Assembly: GCF_004563925.1 (NCBI RefSeq)
Contig: NZ_SPNJ01000003.1
Location: 124,001-188,000 of the forward strand
Direction: 5' to 3'
Source of the DNA: Herbaspirillum sp. 3R11
Lineage (GTDB): Bacteria; Pseudomonadota; Gammaproteobacteria; Burkholderiales; Burkholderiaceae_D
Length of the DNA: 64,000 nucleotides
The position numbers and the translations under genes were made by a program. The notes under the pieces were generated by a model. It did not search any database and was not told the DNA's origin. It worked only from the letters and a program-made list of their open reading frames with translations. Below are positions 1-8,961 of this stretch, piece after piece. Numbering within the stretch: the stretch's first letter is position 1; each line of letters starts with the position of its first letter.

Positions 1-1490
1 ATCAGCACCTGCTCGGTGCGCACCACGTCACCCATCACCTGCACCGGGCTGCGCACATCGATCTCGATGGCGACGCCCTGCTGATGGAGCTCATTGCGCA
101 GCAACAGCACCGCGGCCTCGACCGTCTGCGCCACGTCGACCACGGCGATGGCGTCGCCGCTCTTGCGCGCGAAGCCCTTCAGCTGCGCAATGATCTTGCC
201 CATGTGGGCGCTGGCGCCACTGATGTGTTCGAGGTTTTCTTCCACTTGCGGTAACTGGCCGCGGCGCATGAATTGCACGGCGTTGTCGGCGAAGGCGCGG
301 ATCGCCGCCAGCGGCTGGTTCAGCTCATGCGTGACGCCCGCCGCCATCTGTCCCAGCATGGCCAGCTTGCCGGCCTGCACCAGTTCGTTCTGCGTCGAGC
401 GCAGCAGGCTTTCGGTCTGCTGCAGGGTGACGTATTTTCCTTCCAGGGCCTGGTTGGCCACGCGCAGTTCCTGGGTGCGCACGGCGATGGTGGCGTCGAG
501 CTCCTGCGCGGCGCGGCGCAAGGCATCACGCGATTCCAGGCGCTCCTGCAGGCGTCGTCTGCGCTGATAGATAGCCCATAGAGAAATCGCTGCGATCGCC
601 ATGATCAGCGCGACCCACATAGACCACAGCATGGCGATGCGGGTGATGCGGGCCTCGGACGGGAACAGCATCAGCTGCCAGCCCTGCTTGTCGATGGCGC
701 GCACTACATGATCGCCGAAACCGCGCCGCAATTCCTTCGGCATTCCGGCCACCGGCGTGATCGGCTGGTCGGCGTACTGATGCGTGCCGGCCAGCTCTTG
801 CTGCAGCTTGCCGTCGAGCGGACGCAGGCTATGGTATTTCCATTCGGGCCGGTTGCTCAGGAATACCACACCGCTGTGATCGGCCAGCGTGATCGGGTCT
901 TCATTGCTGCGCCAGGTGTGCTCGAACTCGGACAGGTCGACCTTGACCGTCATCACGCCGATCGGCTTGCCTTCACCGCGCGGTGCACCGGCCGGATAAA
1001 TCGGCTGGGCCATGAAATAGCCCGGTTCGCTGGAGATATTTCCAATGCCGTAGAAGCGTCCGGAGCCGCCCGCCAGCGCCTCGGCGAAATAGGGCCGGAA
1101 GCCGAAATCGCGGCCGACGAAACTGGTTTCTTCATTCCAGTTGCTGGCCGCCAGCGTCATGCCGCGTGCATCCATCATGTAGATCGCCAGCACCTTCGAC
1201 TGCTTCTGGATCGCTTGCAGACTCAGGTTGAGGCGTTGCACTGCGGCCGCATCGTCGGGCTGATGCAGCACCTGGTCAACGTCGGCCAATGCACCCAGCG
1301 CATACGGCATGATCTCGAACTTGTCGAGGATGGATTGCAGGTCGAGCGCGACGATCTGCAGTTGGCGCTCACCGGCGGCATGCAGATCACTGCGCGCTTT
1401 TTCCGCGGCGACAAAATACGACGCAAAAAAAACCGCCGCCGCGCATAGCGCGACGACGGCGATCAGTATCGGAAATTTGCGGGAAGTCAT
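1..1490 (-). CDS. dctB: DctB-like C4-dicarboxylate sensor histidine kinase (C-terminus beyond window)
   Basis: Membrane sensor kinase, cut by the window edge after about 496 residues. The N-terminus (MTSRKFPILIAVVALCAAAV) is a membrane segment. Residues about 30-280 form a periplasmic sensor region with PDC/Cache features (FVGRDFGFRPYF, GVMTVKVDL). A second membrane segment lies near 283-303, followed by a coiled coil. The phospho-acceptor box VTHELNQPLAAIRAFADNA has its histidine near residue 388. The ATPase domain is only begun. The order kgtP then dctB on the same strand, 92 bases apart, suggests one operon, presumably followed by a DctD-type sigma-54 activator outside the window. An in-frame ATG at 1517 is an alternative start; neither has a strong ribosome binding site. 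Ligand (C4- or C5-dicarboxylate) is inferred from the neighbour. Confidence 0.85.
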   Translation of the reverse strand, partial: MTSRKFPILIAVVALCAAAVFFASYFVAAEKARSDLHAAGERQLQIVALDLQSILDKFEIMPYALGALADVDQVLHQPDDAAAVQRLNLSLQAIQKQSKVLAIYMMDARGMTLAASNWNEETSFVGRDFGFRPYFAEALAGGSGRFYGIGNISSEPGYFMAQPIYPAGAPRGEGKPIGVMTVKVDLSEFEHTWRSNEDPITLADHSGVVFLSNRPEWKYHSLRPLDGKLQQELAGTHQYADQPITPVAGMPKELRRGFGDHVVRAIDKQGWQLMLFPSEARITRIAMLWSMWVALIMAIAAISLWAIYQRRRRLQERLESRDALRRAAQELDATIAVRTQELRVANQALEGKYVTLQQTESLLRSTQNELVQAGKLAMLGQMAAGVTHELNQPLAAIRAFADNAVQFMRRGQLPQVEENLEHISGASAHMGKIIAQLKGFARKSGDAIAVVDVAQTVEAAVLLLRNELHQQGVAIEIDVRSPVQVMGDVVRTEQVL

Positions 1491-1582
1491 GGCTGGAGAG
1501 GTGCTCTGAACATACATGCCGCCATGATACCCGCTGGCGCGCCCTGCCCTGTCCTTCTCTTCCCCTGCCTCCCGCAAATCCA

Positions 1583-2905
1583 TCAGTCCTCGTCCTTGAG
1601 GTAACCGACCTTGCTCGGATCGCGCATGCGGAACGTGATCAGCAAGGCGATCGCGCACATGATCGAGACGTACCAGTAGAAGTTGGACTCCATGCCGGCC
1701 GCCTTGAACGACAGCGCGACGAACTCGGCCGAGCCGCCGAACAATGCATTGCCGACTGCATACGACAGGCCGACGCACAGCGCGCGCACTTCCGGCGGGA
1801 ACATCTCGGCCTTGATCAGGCCGCTGATCGAGGTGTAGAAGCTAACGATGCACAACGCCAGGATCGCCAGGCCGAAGGCCGCATACGGATCGGTGACGTC
1901 CTTGAGCATGTGCAGGATGGGCACGGTGCACAGAGTACCGAGCACGCCGAAAAACAACATCATGTTGCGGCGGCCGATCTTGTCGGACAGTGCGCCGAAC
2001 ACCGGCTGCAGGATCATGTAGACGAACAGCGCGCCGGTCATCACTGCGCTGGCGGTCTTGGCGTCCATGCCGGCGGTGTTGACCAGATACTTCTGCATGT
2101 AGGTGGTGAAGGTGTAGAACATCAGCGAGCCGCCGGCGGTGAAGCCGACCACGGTGAAGAAGGCGCGCTTGTGCTTCCACAGGCCGGCGAAGGTGCCGGC
2201 CTCTTTCTTGTTGCGGGTTTCTGCGGAGGCAGTCTCGGTCAGCGACTTGCGCAGGTACAGCGCAATCAGCGCGCCGAATGCACCCAGCACGAACGGCACA
2301 CGCCAGCCCCAAGCGCGCAGCTCTTCATTGCTCAAGGTCTGCTGCATGGCCACCAGCACCAGCACCGCCAGCAACTGTCCGCCGATCAGCGTGACGTACT
2401 GGAACGAGGCGAAGAAGCCGCGGTTATTTTTTGGCGCGATTTCGCTCATGTAGGTCGCGCTGGTGCCGTATTCACCACCCACCGACAGGCCCTGGAACAA
2501 GCGCGCCACCAGCAGCAGGAACGGCGCCGCCGTGCCGATCACGGCATAGGTCGGCAGGAAGGCGATCATCAGCGAACCGCCGCACATCATCAACACCGAA
2601 ATCATCATCGAGGTCTTGCGGCCGTGTTTGTCGGCGATGCGTCCGAACAGCCAGCCGCCGATCGGGCGCATCAGGAAACCGGCGGCGAACACGCCGGCAG
2701 TGTTCAGCAATTGCGTGGTGGTGTCGCCTTTGGGAAAGAAGGCCGGTGCGAAATAGATCGCACAGAATGAGTAGACATAGAAGTCGAACCACTCGACCAG
2801 GTTGCCCGATGAGGCGCCGAGGATCGCGAAGATGCGCTGCTTGGTGGTGGATGGTCCAGCGGCCGGGACGGGCGTGGTCGAGGTGGTGGAAACTGTTTGA
2901 GTCAT
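1583..2905 (-). CDS. kgtP: 2-oxoglutarate (alpha-ketoglutarate) permease, MFS metabolite:H+ symporter family
   Basis: A 440-residue inner membrane proton symporter for 2-oxoglutarate. It looks very close to E. coli KgtP as I remember it: the stretch [18 protein letters not shown] at TM1, the [17 protein letters not shown] loop between TM2 and TM3, [17 protein letters not shown] at TM4, and [10 protein letters not shown] in the second half. About twelve hydrophobic segments are visible. The start at 2905 is preferred over an upstream in-frame ATG at 2944 because CCTGGAGATAGCA lies directly before it. A sigma-54-like promoter lies about 220 bases upstream, in keeping with control by the adjacent DctB-type kinase. 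The specific substrate is inferred from similarity; other dicarboxylates are possible. Confidence 0.9.
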   Translation of the reverse strand: MTQTVSTTSTTPVPAAGPSTTKQRIFAILGASSGNLVEWFDFYVYSFCAIYFAPAFFPKGDTTTQLLNTAGVFAAGFLMRPIGGWLFGRIADKHGRKTSMMISVLMMCGGSLMIAFLPTYAVIGTAAPFLLLVARLFQGLSVGGEYGTSATYMSEIAPKNNRGFFASFQYVTLIGGQLLAVLVLVAMQQTLSNEELRAWGWRVPFVLGAFGALIALYLRKSLTETASAETRNKKEAGTFAGLWKHKRAFFTVVGFTAGGSLMFYTFTTYMQKYLVNTAGMDAKTASAVMTGALFVYMILQPVFGALSDKIGRRNMMLFFGVLGTLCTVPILHMLKDVTDPYAAFGLAILALCIVSFYTSISGLIKAEMFPPEVRALCVGLSYAVGNALFGGSAEFVALSFKAAGMESNFYWYVSIMCAIALLITFRMRDPSKVGYLKDED

Positions 2906-3091
2906 TGCTATCTCCAGGTTTGTAAGCGGCCGGAGGTGCTCCACGAAAAATCACGGGGCAAACCGGCTGTTTGATATTTGTGCCAGGCGTGTGCCTGCAA
3001 TCGCGGCCGCGAACATGTTGCGCACGGTGCGACAAGAGCGAGAAAGGACGTTGATTTGCCGGATTACGGCGAAGGAAGCGGCGTCACATCT

Positions 3092-3118
3092 GTCTCCTGC
3101 TTTATTGTTTTGGGAGAC
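3092..3118 (-). other. 5' UTR hairpin upstream of kgtP
   Basis: On the minus strand GTCTCC and GGAGAC are separated by a 15-base A-rich loop, just downstream of the predicted sigma-54 start site. The right arm contains a Shine-Dalgarno-like GGAG followed by ATGTGA, a start codon directly followed by a stop. Structure and short start-stop are visible; any role in kgtP translation is inference. Confidence 0.35.
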
Positions 3119-3123
3119 TTATA

Positions 3124-3139
3124 TGCAGGCATCGTGCCA
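3124..3139 (-). promoter_or_regulatory. sigma-54-type promoter for kgtP-dctB
   Basis: The minus strand reads TGGCACGATGCCTGCA. It matches the -24/-12 consensus TGGCACG-N4-TTGCA with one mismatch and has the required GG-N10-GC spacing. It points toward kgtP, leaving a leader of about 210 bases. DctB-type kinases normally work with sigma-54-dependent DctD, so context supports it. Confidence 0.6.
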
Positions 3140-3145
3140 ATCAGA

Positions 3146-3171
3146 TGAAATCGCTCAACATGCTGATTTCA
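3146..3171. promoter_or_regulatory. inverted repeat TGAAATC-N12-GATTTCA upstream of the sigma-54 site
   Basis: Perfect 7-base arms, centred about 25 bases upstream of the -24 element. It could be an activator site, though bacterial enhancer-binding protein sites usually lie further upstream. Together with the promoter it accounts for most of the structure in the 2906-3276 gap, where I see no convincing gene. Confidence 0.3.
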
Positions 3172-3276
3172 AAGGATTTTTAAAAATTTCGTTACGACAA
3201 GGGAAGCAACTTCCTTGCGAACATCCGGAATCCCGCACAGCCTTTTTGCGGATATCCAGCCAAAGCGAACGCCGAT

Positions 3277-3308
3277 AAAAAAGCCCGGTCCGTTGCCGGG
3301 CCGGGCTT
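3277..3308 (-). terminator. Rho-independent terminator of the chemoreceptor gene
   Basis: On the minus strand AAGCCCGG pairs with CCGGGCTT around an inner CCC/GG stem and is followed by a run of six T. It lies 24 bases past the chemoreceptor stop codon. Confidence 0.8.
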
Positions 3309-3331
3309 CTTGTTGCAACGTCTCCGAGGGA

Positions 3332-4945
3332 TCAGCGCAGGCGCGGCTCCGACGGCGTGATGTCGATGGTGCGGCGCGCGGAAGGCAAGGCCGGCGTGCC
3401 GCTCAACGTGAACACGCTGACCAGTTGCGCCAGGCTGTCGGCCTGGGTCTGCATCGAGGCGGCAGCGGCGGCAGCCTCTTCCACCAGCGCGGCGTTCTGC
3501 TGGGTAACCTGGTCCATCTGGGTGATGGCGTGGTTGATTTGCTCGATGCCGGTAGTCTGCTCTTCGCTGGCGGAGCTGATCTCGGCGACGATGTCGGTGA
3601 CGCGCTTGACGCTGTTGACCACTTCCGCCATCGTCGCGCCGGCCTGCTCGACCAGCTTGCTGCCGTTGCCGACCTTTTCCACGGAGTCGTTGATGAGCAC
3701 CTTGATTTCCTTGGCGGCCGCCGCGGAGCGTTGCGCCAGGCTGCGCACTTCGGAGGCGACCACGGCGAAGCCGCGACCCTGCTCGCCCGCACGCGCGGCT
3801 TCCACAGCGGCATTCAAGGCCAGGATATTGGTCTGGAAAGCGATGCCGTCAATCACGCTGATGATGTCGACGATCTTCTTCGACGAGTCGTTGATCGCGC
3901 CCATGGTATCGACCACCTGACCGACCACGCCGCCGCCCTGGGTGGCGATTTCAGATGCCGATACCGCCAGTTGGTTGGCCTGGCGCGCATTGTCGGCGTT
4001 CTGCTTGACGGTGGAGATCAGTTCTTCCATCGATGACGCGGTTTCTTCCAGCGCACTGGCTTGCTGCTCGGTGCGCGAGGACAGGTCGAGGTTGCCGGCG
4101 GCGATTTCGCTCGATGCCGTGGCGATGGTGTCGGTGCCGGTGCGCACGTTGCTGACGATGCCGCGCAGGCTGAGATTCATGTCTTGCAGCGCTTGCAGCA
4201 GCTGGCCGGTTTCATCCTTGCTGCTGACCTGGACGTCGCTGGTCAGGTCGCCCTCGGCAACGCGACGTGAAATGGTCACGGCGGAATTGATCGGCCGCGT
4301 GATGCCGACCGTCAGGTACCAGGCGCACAGCACGCCCAGCGCCAGAATCAGGCCTTCGAGCGCGAGCAGCAAGATACGGCTGTCTTCGGCGATGACGTCG
4401 ATGTGTTTCGCGGTGTCGTCGATGTCTTTGCGCTGCAGTTCGACCAACTGGCGCATGGTGTCCTGATAGGCGTTGGATGCCGGGACGAAATCCTTTTCAA
4501 GCACGCGCTCGGCTTCCTCGATGTTGCCAGCCGCCTTGGCCTTGTTGATGGCGTCGCGCGAGCTCAAGTACAGCTTGCGCTGTTCGCCGATCTTCTGGAA
4601 CAGCTTCTTTTCTTCGTCGCTTTCCAGCAGTGCCTCAACCTTCTTCTGGTATTCGCCTGAGCCCTTGGACGAGGCCGCCGCTTCCGCCGCGAAATACGGG
4701 CCGAGCGACGGATCGCTGCTCTTGGCGATGGCGATCGTGCGGCGGATGCCGCTGGCGAGGTTGGCGTACCAGTCGCCGATCAGGCGCTCCTTCAGCAGAG
4801 GCTGGCTCATCATCTCGCGCGTGGCCGACGATACCGCTTGCAAGCGCCAGATGCCGATGGCCGTGATCACGATGGAGAAGGCCAGAATAAGGGCGAAGCC
4901 CAACGCCAGGCGCTTGCCGATTCGCATGTTTCCGATAATGTTCAT
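3332..4945 (-). CDS. methyl-accepting chemotaxis protein, four-helix-bundle type
   Basis: A 537-residue transmembrane chemoreceptor. TM1 lies near residues 10-32. A mostly helical periplasmic region of about 150 residues resembles the 4HB_MCP sensor. TM2 ([20 protein letters not shown]) is followed by HAMP and a long signalling coiled coil. The conserved hairpin tip [20 protein letters not shown], contacting CheA/CheW, is intact. The C-terminus ends PSEPRLR and lacks the CheR-docking pentapeptide seen in the other receptor of this window. ATG 4945 is chosen over an in-frame TTG at 4957; no strong ribosome binding site is visible. It is monocistronic, with its own terminator and a sigma-28-like promoter. 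Ligand unknown. Confidence 0.92.
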   Translation of the reverse strand: MNIIGNMRIGKRLALGFALILAFSIVITAIGIWRLQAVSSATREMMSQPLLKERLIGDWYANLASGIRRTIAIAKSSDPSLGPYFAAEAAASSKGSGEYQKKVEALLESDEEKKLFQKIGEQRKLYLSSRDAINKAKAAGNIEEAERVLEKDFVPASNAYQDTMRQLVELQRKDIDDTAKHIDVIAEDSRILLLALEGLILALGVLCAWYLTVGITRPINSAVTISRRVAEGDLTSDVQVSSKDETGQLLQALQDMNLSLRGIVSNVRTGTDTIATASSEIAAGNLDLSSRTEQQASALEETASSMEELISTVKQNADNARQANQLAVSASEIATQGGGVVGQVVDTMGAINDSSKKIVDIISVIDGIAFQTNILALNAAVEAARAGEQGRGFAVVASEVRSLAQRSAAAAKEIKVLINDSVEKVGNGSKLVEQAGATMAEVVNSVKRVTDIVAEISSASEEQTTGIEQINHAITQMDQVTQQNAALVEEAAAAAASMQTQADSLAQLVSVFTLSGTPALPSARRTIDITPSEPRLR

Positions 4946-4964
4946 TGCTATTTTCAATCCCGTT

Positions 4965-4992
4965 TTACCGTCGCTGCTGCGACGTGTTTTTA
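4965..4992 (-). promoter_or_regulatory. sigma-28 (FliA)-like promoter of the chemoreceptor
   Basis: On the minus strand TAAA, a 16-base spacer and GACGGTAA (6 of 8 matches to GCCGATAA). The other chemoreceptor in the window has the same arrangement with the same 16-base spacer, which strengthens both. Located 20 bases upstream of the start codon. Confidence 0.45.
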
Positions 4993-5085
4993 AATTCTCG
5001 AGGCGACCCCGATCCGCTCAGCACCGCCGGGCAGGTCGCCATTACAAATCAAAACGGGATATTTGATTCGTCGCAACATACGATG

Positions 5086-5109
5086 AAAAGCCCCGCAGAT
5101 CGGGGCTTT
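5086..5109 (-). terminator. terminator-like hairpin downstream of bla
   Basis: AAAGCCCCG and CGGGGCTTT are separated by five bases; on the minus strand the stem ends in TTTT. It lies about 150 bases past the bla stop codon. The rest of the 4946-5261 gap holds the chemoreceptor promoter and no supported gene. Confidence 0.6.
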
Positions 5110-5261
5110 GAGGCATATGTTGCGCAAAAGGCATCGAAAAAATGGGAATGGCATTAATGCTTCGACAAGATTGGCGTCACAAGCGTTATCGGAACAACCA
5201 CGGTCTTGTCGAAAGAACAAATCGGCCAGCAAATCCAACGAGCAAATCGAATACGCACATC

Positions 5262-6167
5262 TTATCGATCAAGACCGCCGACGATCAATTTTCCGACTTC
5301 CGCCAACACCGTATTGCGCTGCTCTTCCGATGCCTTGGTTTCGGTGAGATAAATCGACGCCAGCAACGGCGCACCTTGCGGCGGCCAGATGATGGCGACG
5401 GTATTGGTGGTGCCATAGTCGCCCGAGCCGGTTTTGTCGCCGACTTTCCAGCCCGGCTGCATGCCGGCACGCACACGGCGGTCACCGGTCTTGTTGGCCA
5501 GCATCCAGGCCGTGATCTGGCGTCGCGACGCCGCCGACAAAGCATCGCCGAGCAGGATCTTTTGCAGGTTGCCGGTCATCGCCGTGGGCGTCGTGGTGTC
5601 GCGCGGATCGCCGGGGATGGAGGTGTTGAGTTCGGTTTCGAAGCGATCCAGGCGCGTCGTGTCGTCACCCAAAGAGCGCACGAATTTATTGAACGCGTCG
5701 AGGCCGCCGAGGCTGCGCAGCATCAGGTTGGCGGCGGTGTTGTCGCTCAGCGTGATGGCCGCTTCGCACAATTGCGCCAGCGACAGGCCGTCGCCGCCGA
5801 CGTGCTTGCCGGTGGTCGGCGAGTAATTGACCAACACGTCTTCGCCGTAGACGATGCGGCGGTCGAGCTGTTCGGCGCCGGTGTCGACGCGCCTGAGCAC
5901 GGCCGAGGCCGCCAGGAACTTGAAGGTGCTGCACATCGGGAAGCGTTCGTCGGCGCGATAGCCCCAGCGGCGGCCGCTGCCGCTGTCGAGGATTTCCACG
6001 CCGAGGCGACCGGCGACGCTGGCTTCCAGTTTCGCCAGACGCGCCACAAGGGAAGCAGAGTCCTTAGATTTTTTTGCCTCAGCGGTACCGGCTGCCCACG
6101 CGCCACTGGCGCAGCCGGCCAGTGCAACGCCGGTCATGGCGAGAAAATGTCTTCTGTCAGTCATCAT
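5262..6167 (-). CDS. bla: class A beta-lactamase, Tat-exported and probably lipidated
   Basis: A 301-residue serine beta-lactamase hydrolysing beta-lactams in the periplasm. The catalytic motifs are complete: CSTFK (Ser80/Lys83), SDN (141-143), RFETELN with the general base Glu at 177, and KTGSG (245-249). The N-terminus MMTDRRHFLAMTGVALAGC carries a twin-arginine motif (RRHFL) and a lipobox (LAGC), so the protein may be Tat-exported and anchored as a lipoprotein, as reported for Burkholderia PenA. ATG 6167 (or 6164) is chosen because CAAGGAAAA precedes it; an in-frame upstream start at 6221 lacks this. It is divergent from an AmpR-like regulator 119 bases away, so induction by beta-lactams via that regulator is likely. 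Spectrum cannot be read from sequence. Confidence 0.95.
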   Translation of the reverse strand: MMTDRRHFLAMTGVALAGCASGAWAAGTAEAKKSKDSASLVARLAKLEASVAGRLGVEILDSGSGRRWGYRADERFPMCSTFKFLAASAVLRRVDTGAEQLDRRIVYGEDVLVNYSPTTGKHVGGDGLSLAQLCEAAITLSDNTAANLMLRSLGGLDAFNKFVRSLGDDTTRLDRFETELNTSIPGDPRDTTTPTAMTGNLQKILLGDALSAASRRQITAWMLANKTGDRRVRAGMQPGWKVGDKTGSGDYGTTNTVAIIWPPQGAPLLASIYLTETKASEEQRNTVLAEVGKLIVGGLDR

Positions 6168-6219
6168 TTTTCCTTGCAAAATTGGAGACGAAGCGAAATG
6201 ATAGGCAGCAAGTACGGTC

Positions 6220-6234
6220 ATCGCAATTCACGAT
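6220..6234. promoter_or_regulatory. LysR-type operator candidate between bla and ampR
   Basis: ATCG-N7-CGAT contains the T-N11-A core typical of LysR-family sites and sits in the 119-base divergent intergenic region. AmpR proteins normally bind such a shared site. Confidence 0.45.
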
Positions 6235-6286
6235 AATTTGCCCCAGACCACAGAAAAACTGATCCCAGGATGAATTCGGACGACTC

Positions 6287-7153
6287 ATGCATCTTCCCCT
6301 CAATGCCTTGCGCGCCTTCGAAGTGGCGGCGCGCCATCTCAGCTTCACCTCCGCCGCCGATGAGCTGAACGTGACCCAGACCGCCGTCAGCATGCAGGTC
6401 AAAAATCTTGAGGAGCGCCTCGGCGTGACGCTGTTCCGTCGCCTTCCGCGCGGTCTCGCGCTGACCGACGAAGGCCTGGCGCTGCTGCCGGTGCTGGCCG
6501 AATCCTTCGAACGCATCGCCACCGTACTGAGCCAGTTCGAGAACGGCCGCATGCGCGAAGTGCTGACGCTGGGCGCGGTCGGCACGTTTGCGGTCGGCTG
6601 GCTGATGCCGCGGCTGCGTGAATTCCAGCAGACCTATCCGTTCGTCGATCTGCGCCTGCTGACCAACAACAACCGCGTCGACCTGGCCGGCGAAGGACTG
6701 GACTACGCGATCCGTTTCGGCGATGGCGCCTGGCACGGCACCGACGCCGAGCGCCTGTTCGCCGCACCGCTGTCGCCGATGTGCGCGCCGGCGCTGGCTG
6801 CGCGGCTGCGCCGGCCGCAGGACCTGGCCGGTGAAACGCTGCTGCGCTCCTATCGCACCGACGAATGGAACCACTGGTTCGCCGCCGCCGGTGCGCCCTG
6901 CCCGCCGATCCGCGGCTTCGTGTTCGACTCCTCGCTGACCATGGCCGAAGCGGTGGCGCAGCAAGCAGGCGTGGCGCTGCTGCCGGTCAACATGTTCGAA
7001 CGCGAACTGCGCCAGGGCCGTCTGGCCTGCCCCTTCGACATTTCCATCAGCGACGGCGCGTACTGGCTCACGCGCCTGAAATCGCGGCAGGAGACGCCGG
7101 CGATGCAGGTCTTCCGCAGCTGGCTGCTGGCACATGCAAGCAGCGTGGCGTAG
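6287..7153 (+). CDS. ampR: LysR-type regulator, AmpR/PenR-like
   Basis: A 288-residue regulator with an N-terminal winged helix-turn-helix (LPLNALRAFEVAARHLSF, then TQTAVSMQVKNLEERLG, about residues 3-60). The C-terminal effector domain spans about 90-285. In AmpR, muropeptide ligands (UDP-MurNAc-pentapeptide or anhydro-muropeptides) switch the protein between repressor and activator of the divergent beta-lactamase. The motif RLPRGLALTDEG and the arrangement opposite bla match that family closely. ATG 6287 is the only reasonable start for the conserved N-terminus. Name is by similarity and context; experimental targets beyond bla are unknown. Confidence 0.88.
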   Translation: MHLPLNALRAFEVAARHLSFTSAADELNVTQTAVSMQVKNLEERLGVTLFRRLPRGLALTDEGLALLPVLAESFERIATVLSQFENGRMREVLTLGAVGTFAVGWLMPRLREFQQTYPFVDLRLLTNNNRVDLAGEGLDYAIRFGDGAWHGTDAERLFAAPLSPMCAPALAARLRRPQDLAGETLLRSYRTDEWNHWFAAAGAPCPPIRGFVFDSSLTMAEAVAQQAGVALLPVNMFERELRQGRLACPFDISISDGAYWLTRLKSRQETPAMQVFRSWLLAHASSVA

Positions 7154-7243
7154 ACAAAAGACCACATCCGGTATCAGGAAACGCCTGATAGTTGCAAAAG
7201 AGAACACACCGTAAAATAAATGATATAAACTATTTACATCCGC

Positions 7244-7272
7244 ACACATCAAGACTTGCCAAGGTGATGTAA
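7244..7272. promoter_or_regulatory. nested palindrome upstream of the 50-residue small gene
   Basis: ACATCA and TGATGT flank an inner CTTG-C-CAAG palindrome. About 35 bases further downstream CCCGA and TCGGG form a small hairpin. Located about 90-115 bases before the small gene at 7362; an operator or leader structure is possible. Confidence 0.3.
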
Positions 7273-7361
7273 TCGTTTACAAATGCGGATTGCAGGTCAC
7301 ATCCCGACGAGATCGGGCGGCTTGCAACGTGTCTCAACCCAACAAGGAAACGGGGGACATC

Positions 7362-7514
7362 ATGAAAAATTACTTCGCTGCGCTGTACCGGAAACTGGTC
7401 GATTACCTCAACGACTCCAGCGCCCTCACGACCGGATCGCACCGCGGCGAGCCGCATTGCTGCGGCATGTACTCGGGCCTGTCCGACATGGAACAGGGTC
7501 ACGAAAAGAACTGA
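7362..7514 (+). CDS. small hypothetical protein, 50 residues
   Basis: Unrecognised. It begins MKNYFAALYRKLVDYLNDSS, an amphipathic helix-like start, then a polar middle with a CCG motif and a tail EQGHEKN. A strong ribosome binding site (GGGGGA, spaced five bases) sits just before ATG 7362. A 200-base AT-rich upstream region with palindromes suggests its own promoter. An in-frame upstream ATG at 7290 is less likely because it has no such site. The two adjacent cysteines and nearby histidine could bind metal, but this is speculation. No signal peptide or membrane segment is evident. Confidence 0.6.
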   Translation: MKNYFAALYRKLVDYLNDSSALTTGSHRGEPHCCGMYSGLSDMEQGHEKN

Positions 7515-7694
7515 CGTCCGACTTTGCCTGGGCGGCCAACTGTCCGCCCAGGCTGCATTTTTCAGATTCCTCCCCTCTTCTCCGCGCGGCCATCATCTCC
7601 CTGCCGCCCTGGCCGACACGCCCATCGGCGCTTGCCTTTATAATTTCAGCAGATCAACATTCCGTCACGCCCTTCCCGGCGCGTATCGCCTGCA

Positions 7695-8312
7695 ATGTCC
7701 GACAACACCATCGCCCGCAACAAGTCCATGACCCGTTTCGACCAGCACGACAGCGTGTGGCTGTTCGGCTACGGGTCGCTGATCTTCAAGGCCGACTTCC
7801 CTTTCATCGAGCGCCGTCCGGCCCACATCGTCGGCTGGAGCCGGCGCTTCTGGCAGGGCTCGCATGACCATCGCGGCACCGTGCAGGCGCCCGGCCGCGT
7901 CGTGACGCTGATCCGGGATGAAGGTGCGACCTGCGCCGGCATGGCTTACCTGATTACACCGGAAGTGTTCGGCCATCTCGACTACCGCGAAAAGAACGGC
8001 TACCTGCGCCTGGCAACCGACATCCTGTTTGAAGACGGCAACTGCACCGAAGGATTGATCTATATCGCCACGGAAGAAAACGCCGCCTTCCTGGGTCCGG
8101 CGTCGGAACGCGACATCGCACTTCAGATCGCCGGCGCGGAAGGCCCGAGCGGGCGCAATGCAGATTACCTGCTGGGACTGGCGGTGGCCTTGCGCGAACT
8201 GGGCAAGGACGATCCGCACGTGTTCGAAATCGAGCGTCACCTGCAATTGCTGGGGGAGATGAATACGGAGAACGACAAGGGAACGGATGCGGCAGGACCG
8301 CCGCATCCTTGA
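7695..8312 (+). CDS. chaC: ChaC-like glutathione-specific gamma-glutamylcyclotransferase
   Basis: A 205-residue cytosolic enzyme expected to split glutathione into 5-oxoproline and Cys-Gly. The diagnostic nucleotide-fold-like loop VWLFGYGSLIFK lies near residues 21-32. The region LDYREKNGYLR (about 97-107) carries the probable catalytic glutamate, as in ChaC proteins. A C-terminal polar tail (NTENDKGTDAAG) is variable. An internal ATG at 7728 is an alternative start that keeps the whole domain; the first eleven residues are not conserved in type. It stands alone, convergent with a LysE exporter gene only seven bases away. Confidence 0.88.
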   Translation: MSDNTIARNKSMTRFDQHDSVWLFGYGSLIFKADFPFIERRPAHIVGWSRRFWQGSHDHRGTVQAPGRVVTLIRDEGATCAGMAYLITPEVFGHLDYREKNGYLRLATDILFEDGNCTEGLIYIATEENAAFLGPASERDIALQIAGAEGPSGRNADYLLGLAVALRELGKDDPHVFEIERHLQLLGEMNTENDKGTDAAGPPHP

Positions 8313-8319
8313 ATGAAAC

Positions 8320-8961
8320 TTACTGACGCGCCGCCAGCAGGAGAGCACCGGCGCCGATGAAGAAACCGCCGGTGGCCTTGTTCAGCCGCGCCACGCCGCG
8401 CGAGGTGCGGATGTAGCGACGGATCTGCTTGCCGCAGGCCGAATACACCGCGCTGGAGACGAATTCGGCGCACAGGTAGATCGAGCCGAGCACCAGGAAC
8501 TGGTGCGCCGCCGGGCGCGCCGGATCGATGAATTGCGGGAAGATTGCGGCGAACAGCATGATCGCCTTCGGATTGGTGATGCCGAGCAGAAACTCCTGCA
8601 TGACCAGTGCGAAGACCCCTTTCTGAACTTGCGTCGAAGTCGCAGCGCCCGGGCCGACGCCGTCGGCCAGTTCCAGCCCGTGGAATTCACGGCTGCGCCA
8701 GGCGCGCCAGCCGAGATAGAACAGATACAACGCACCGACCCACTTGACCGCCGTGAAGGCTGCTTCCGAAGCCAGCAGCATGGCGCCCAGTCCGACCGCC
8801 GACACCGTCAGGAAAATCGCAAACGCCGTCACACGCCCGAACGTGGCCAGCAGCGCCACGCCGACGCCGCGGCGAATGCCATTGTTGAGCGCGCAAAAAT
8901 TATTCGGACCTGGCACCAGCGCCAGCATGATCGCGACGGGGCTGAAGAACAAGGCGTCCAT
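8320..8961 (-). CDS. LysE/RhtB family amino acid exporter
   Basis: A 213-residue inner membrane protein with five to six hydrophobic segments. The N-terminal signature PGPNNFCALNNGIRRG (about residues 17-32) is typical of LysE/RhtB exporters, and GITNPKAIMLFAAIFPQF is the usual conserved loop in the middle. The family exports amino acids and homoserine lactones; the substrate here cannot be told. ATG 8961 is chosen because GGAAGC precedes it and the family signature begins shortly after. The frame stays open far upstream but only as antisense of the ParB-like gene. No regulator is adjacent. Confidence 0.88.
   Translation of the reverse strand: MDALFFSPVAIMLALVPGPNNFCALNNGIRRGVGVALLATFGRVTAFAIFLTVSAVGLGAMLLASEAAFTAVKWVGALYLFYLGWRAWRSREFHGLELADGVGPGAATSTQVQKGVFALVMQEFLLGITNPKAIMLFAAIFPQFIDPARPAAHQFLVLGSIYLCAEFVSSAVYSACGKQIRRYIRTSRGVARLNKATGGFFIGAGALLLAARQ

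Noticed and set aside
2991-3278. A 95-codon ORF in the kgtP upstream region
   Set aside because: It overlaps the predicted promoter and has no ribosome binding site or recognisable feature.
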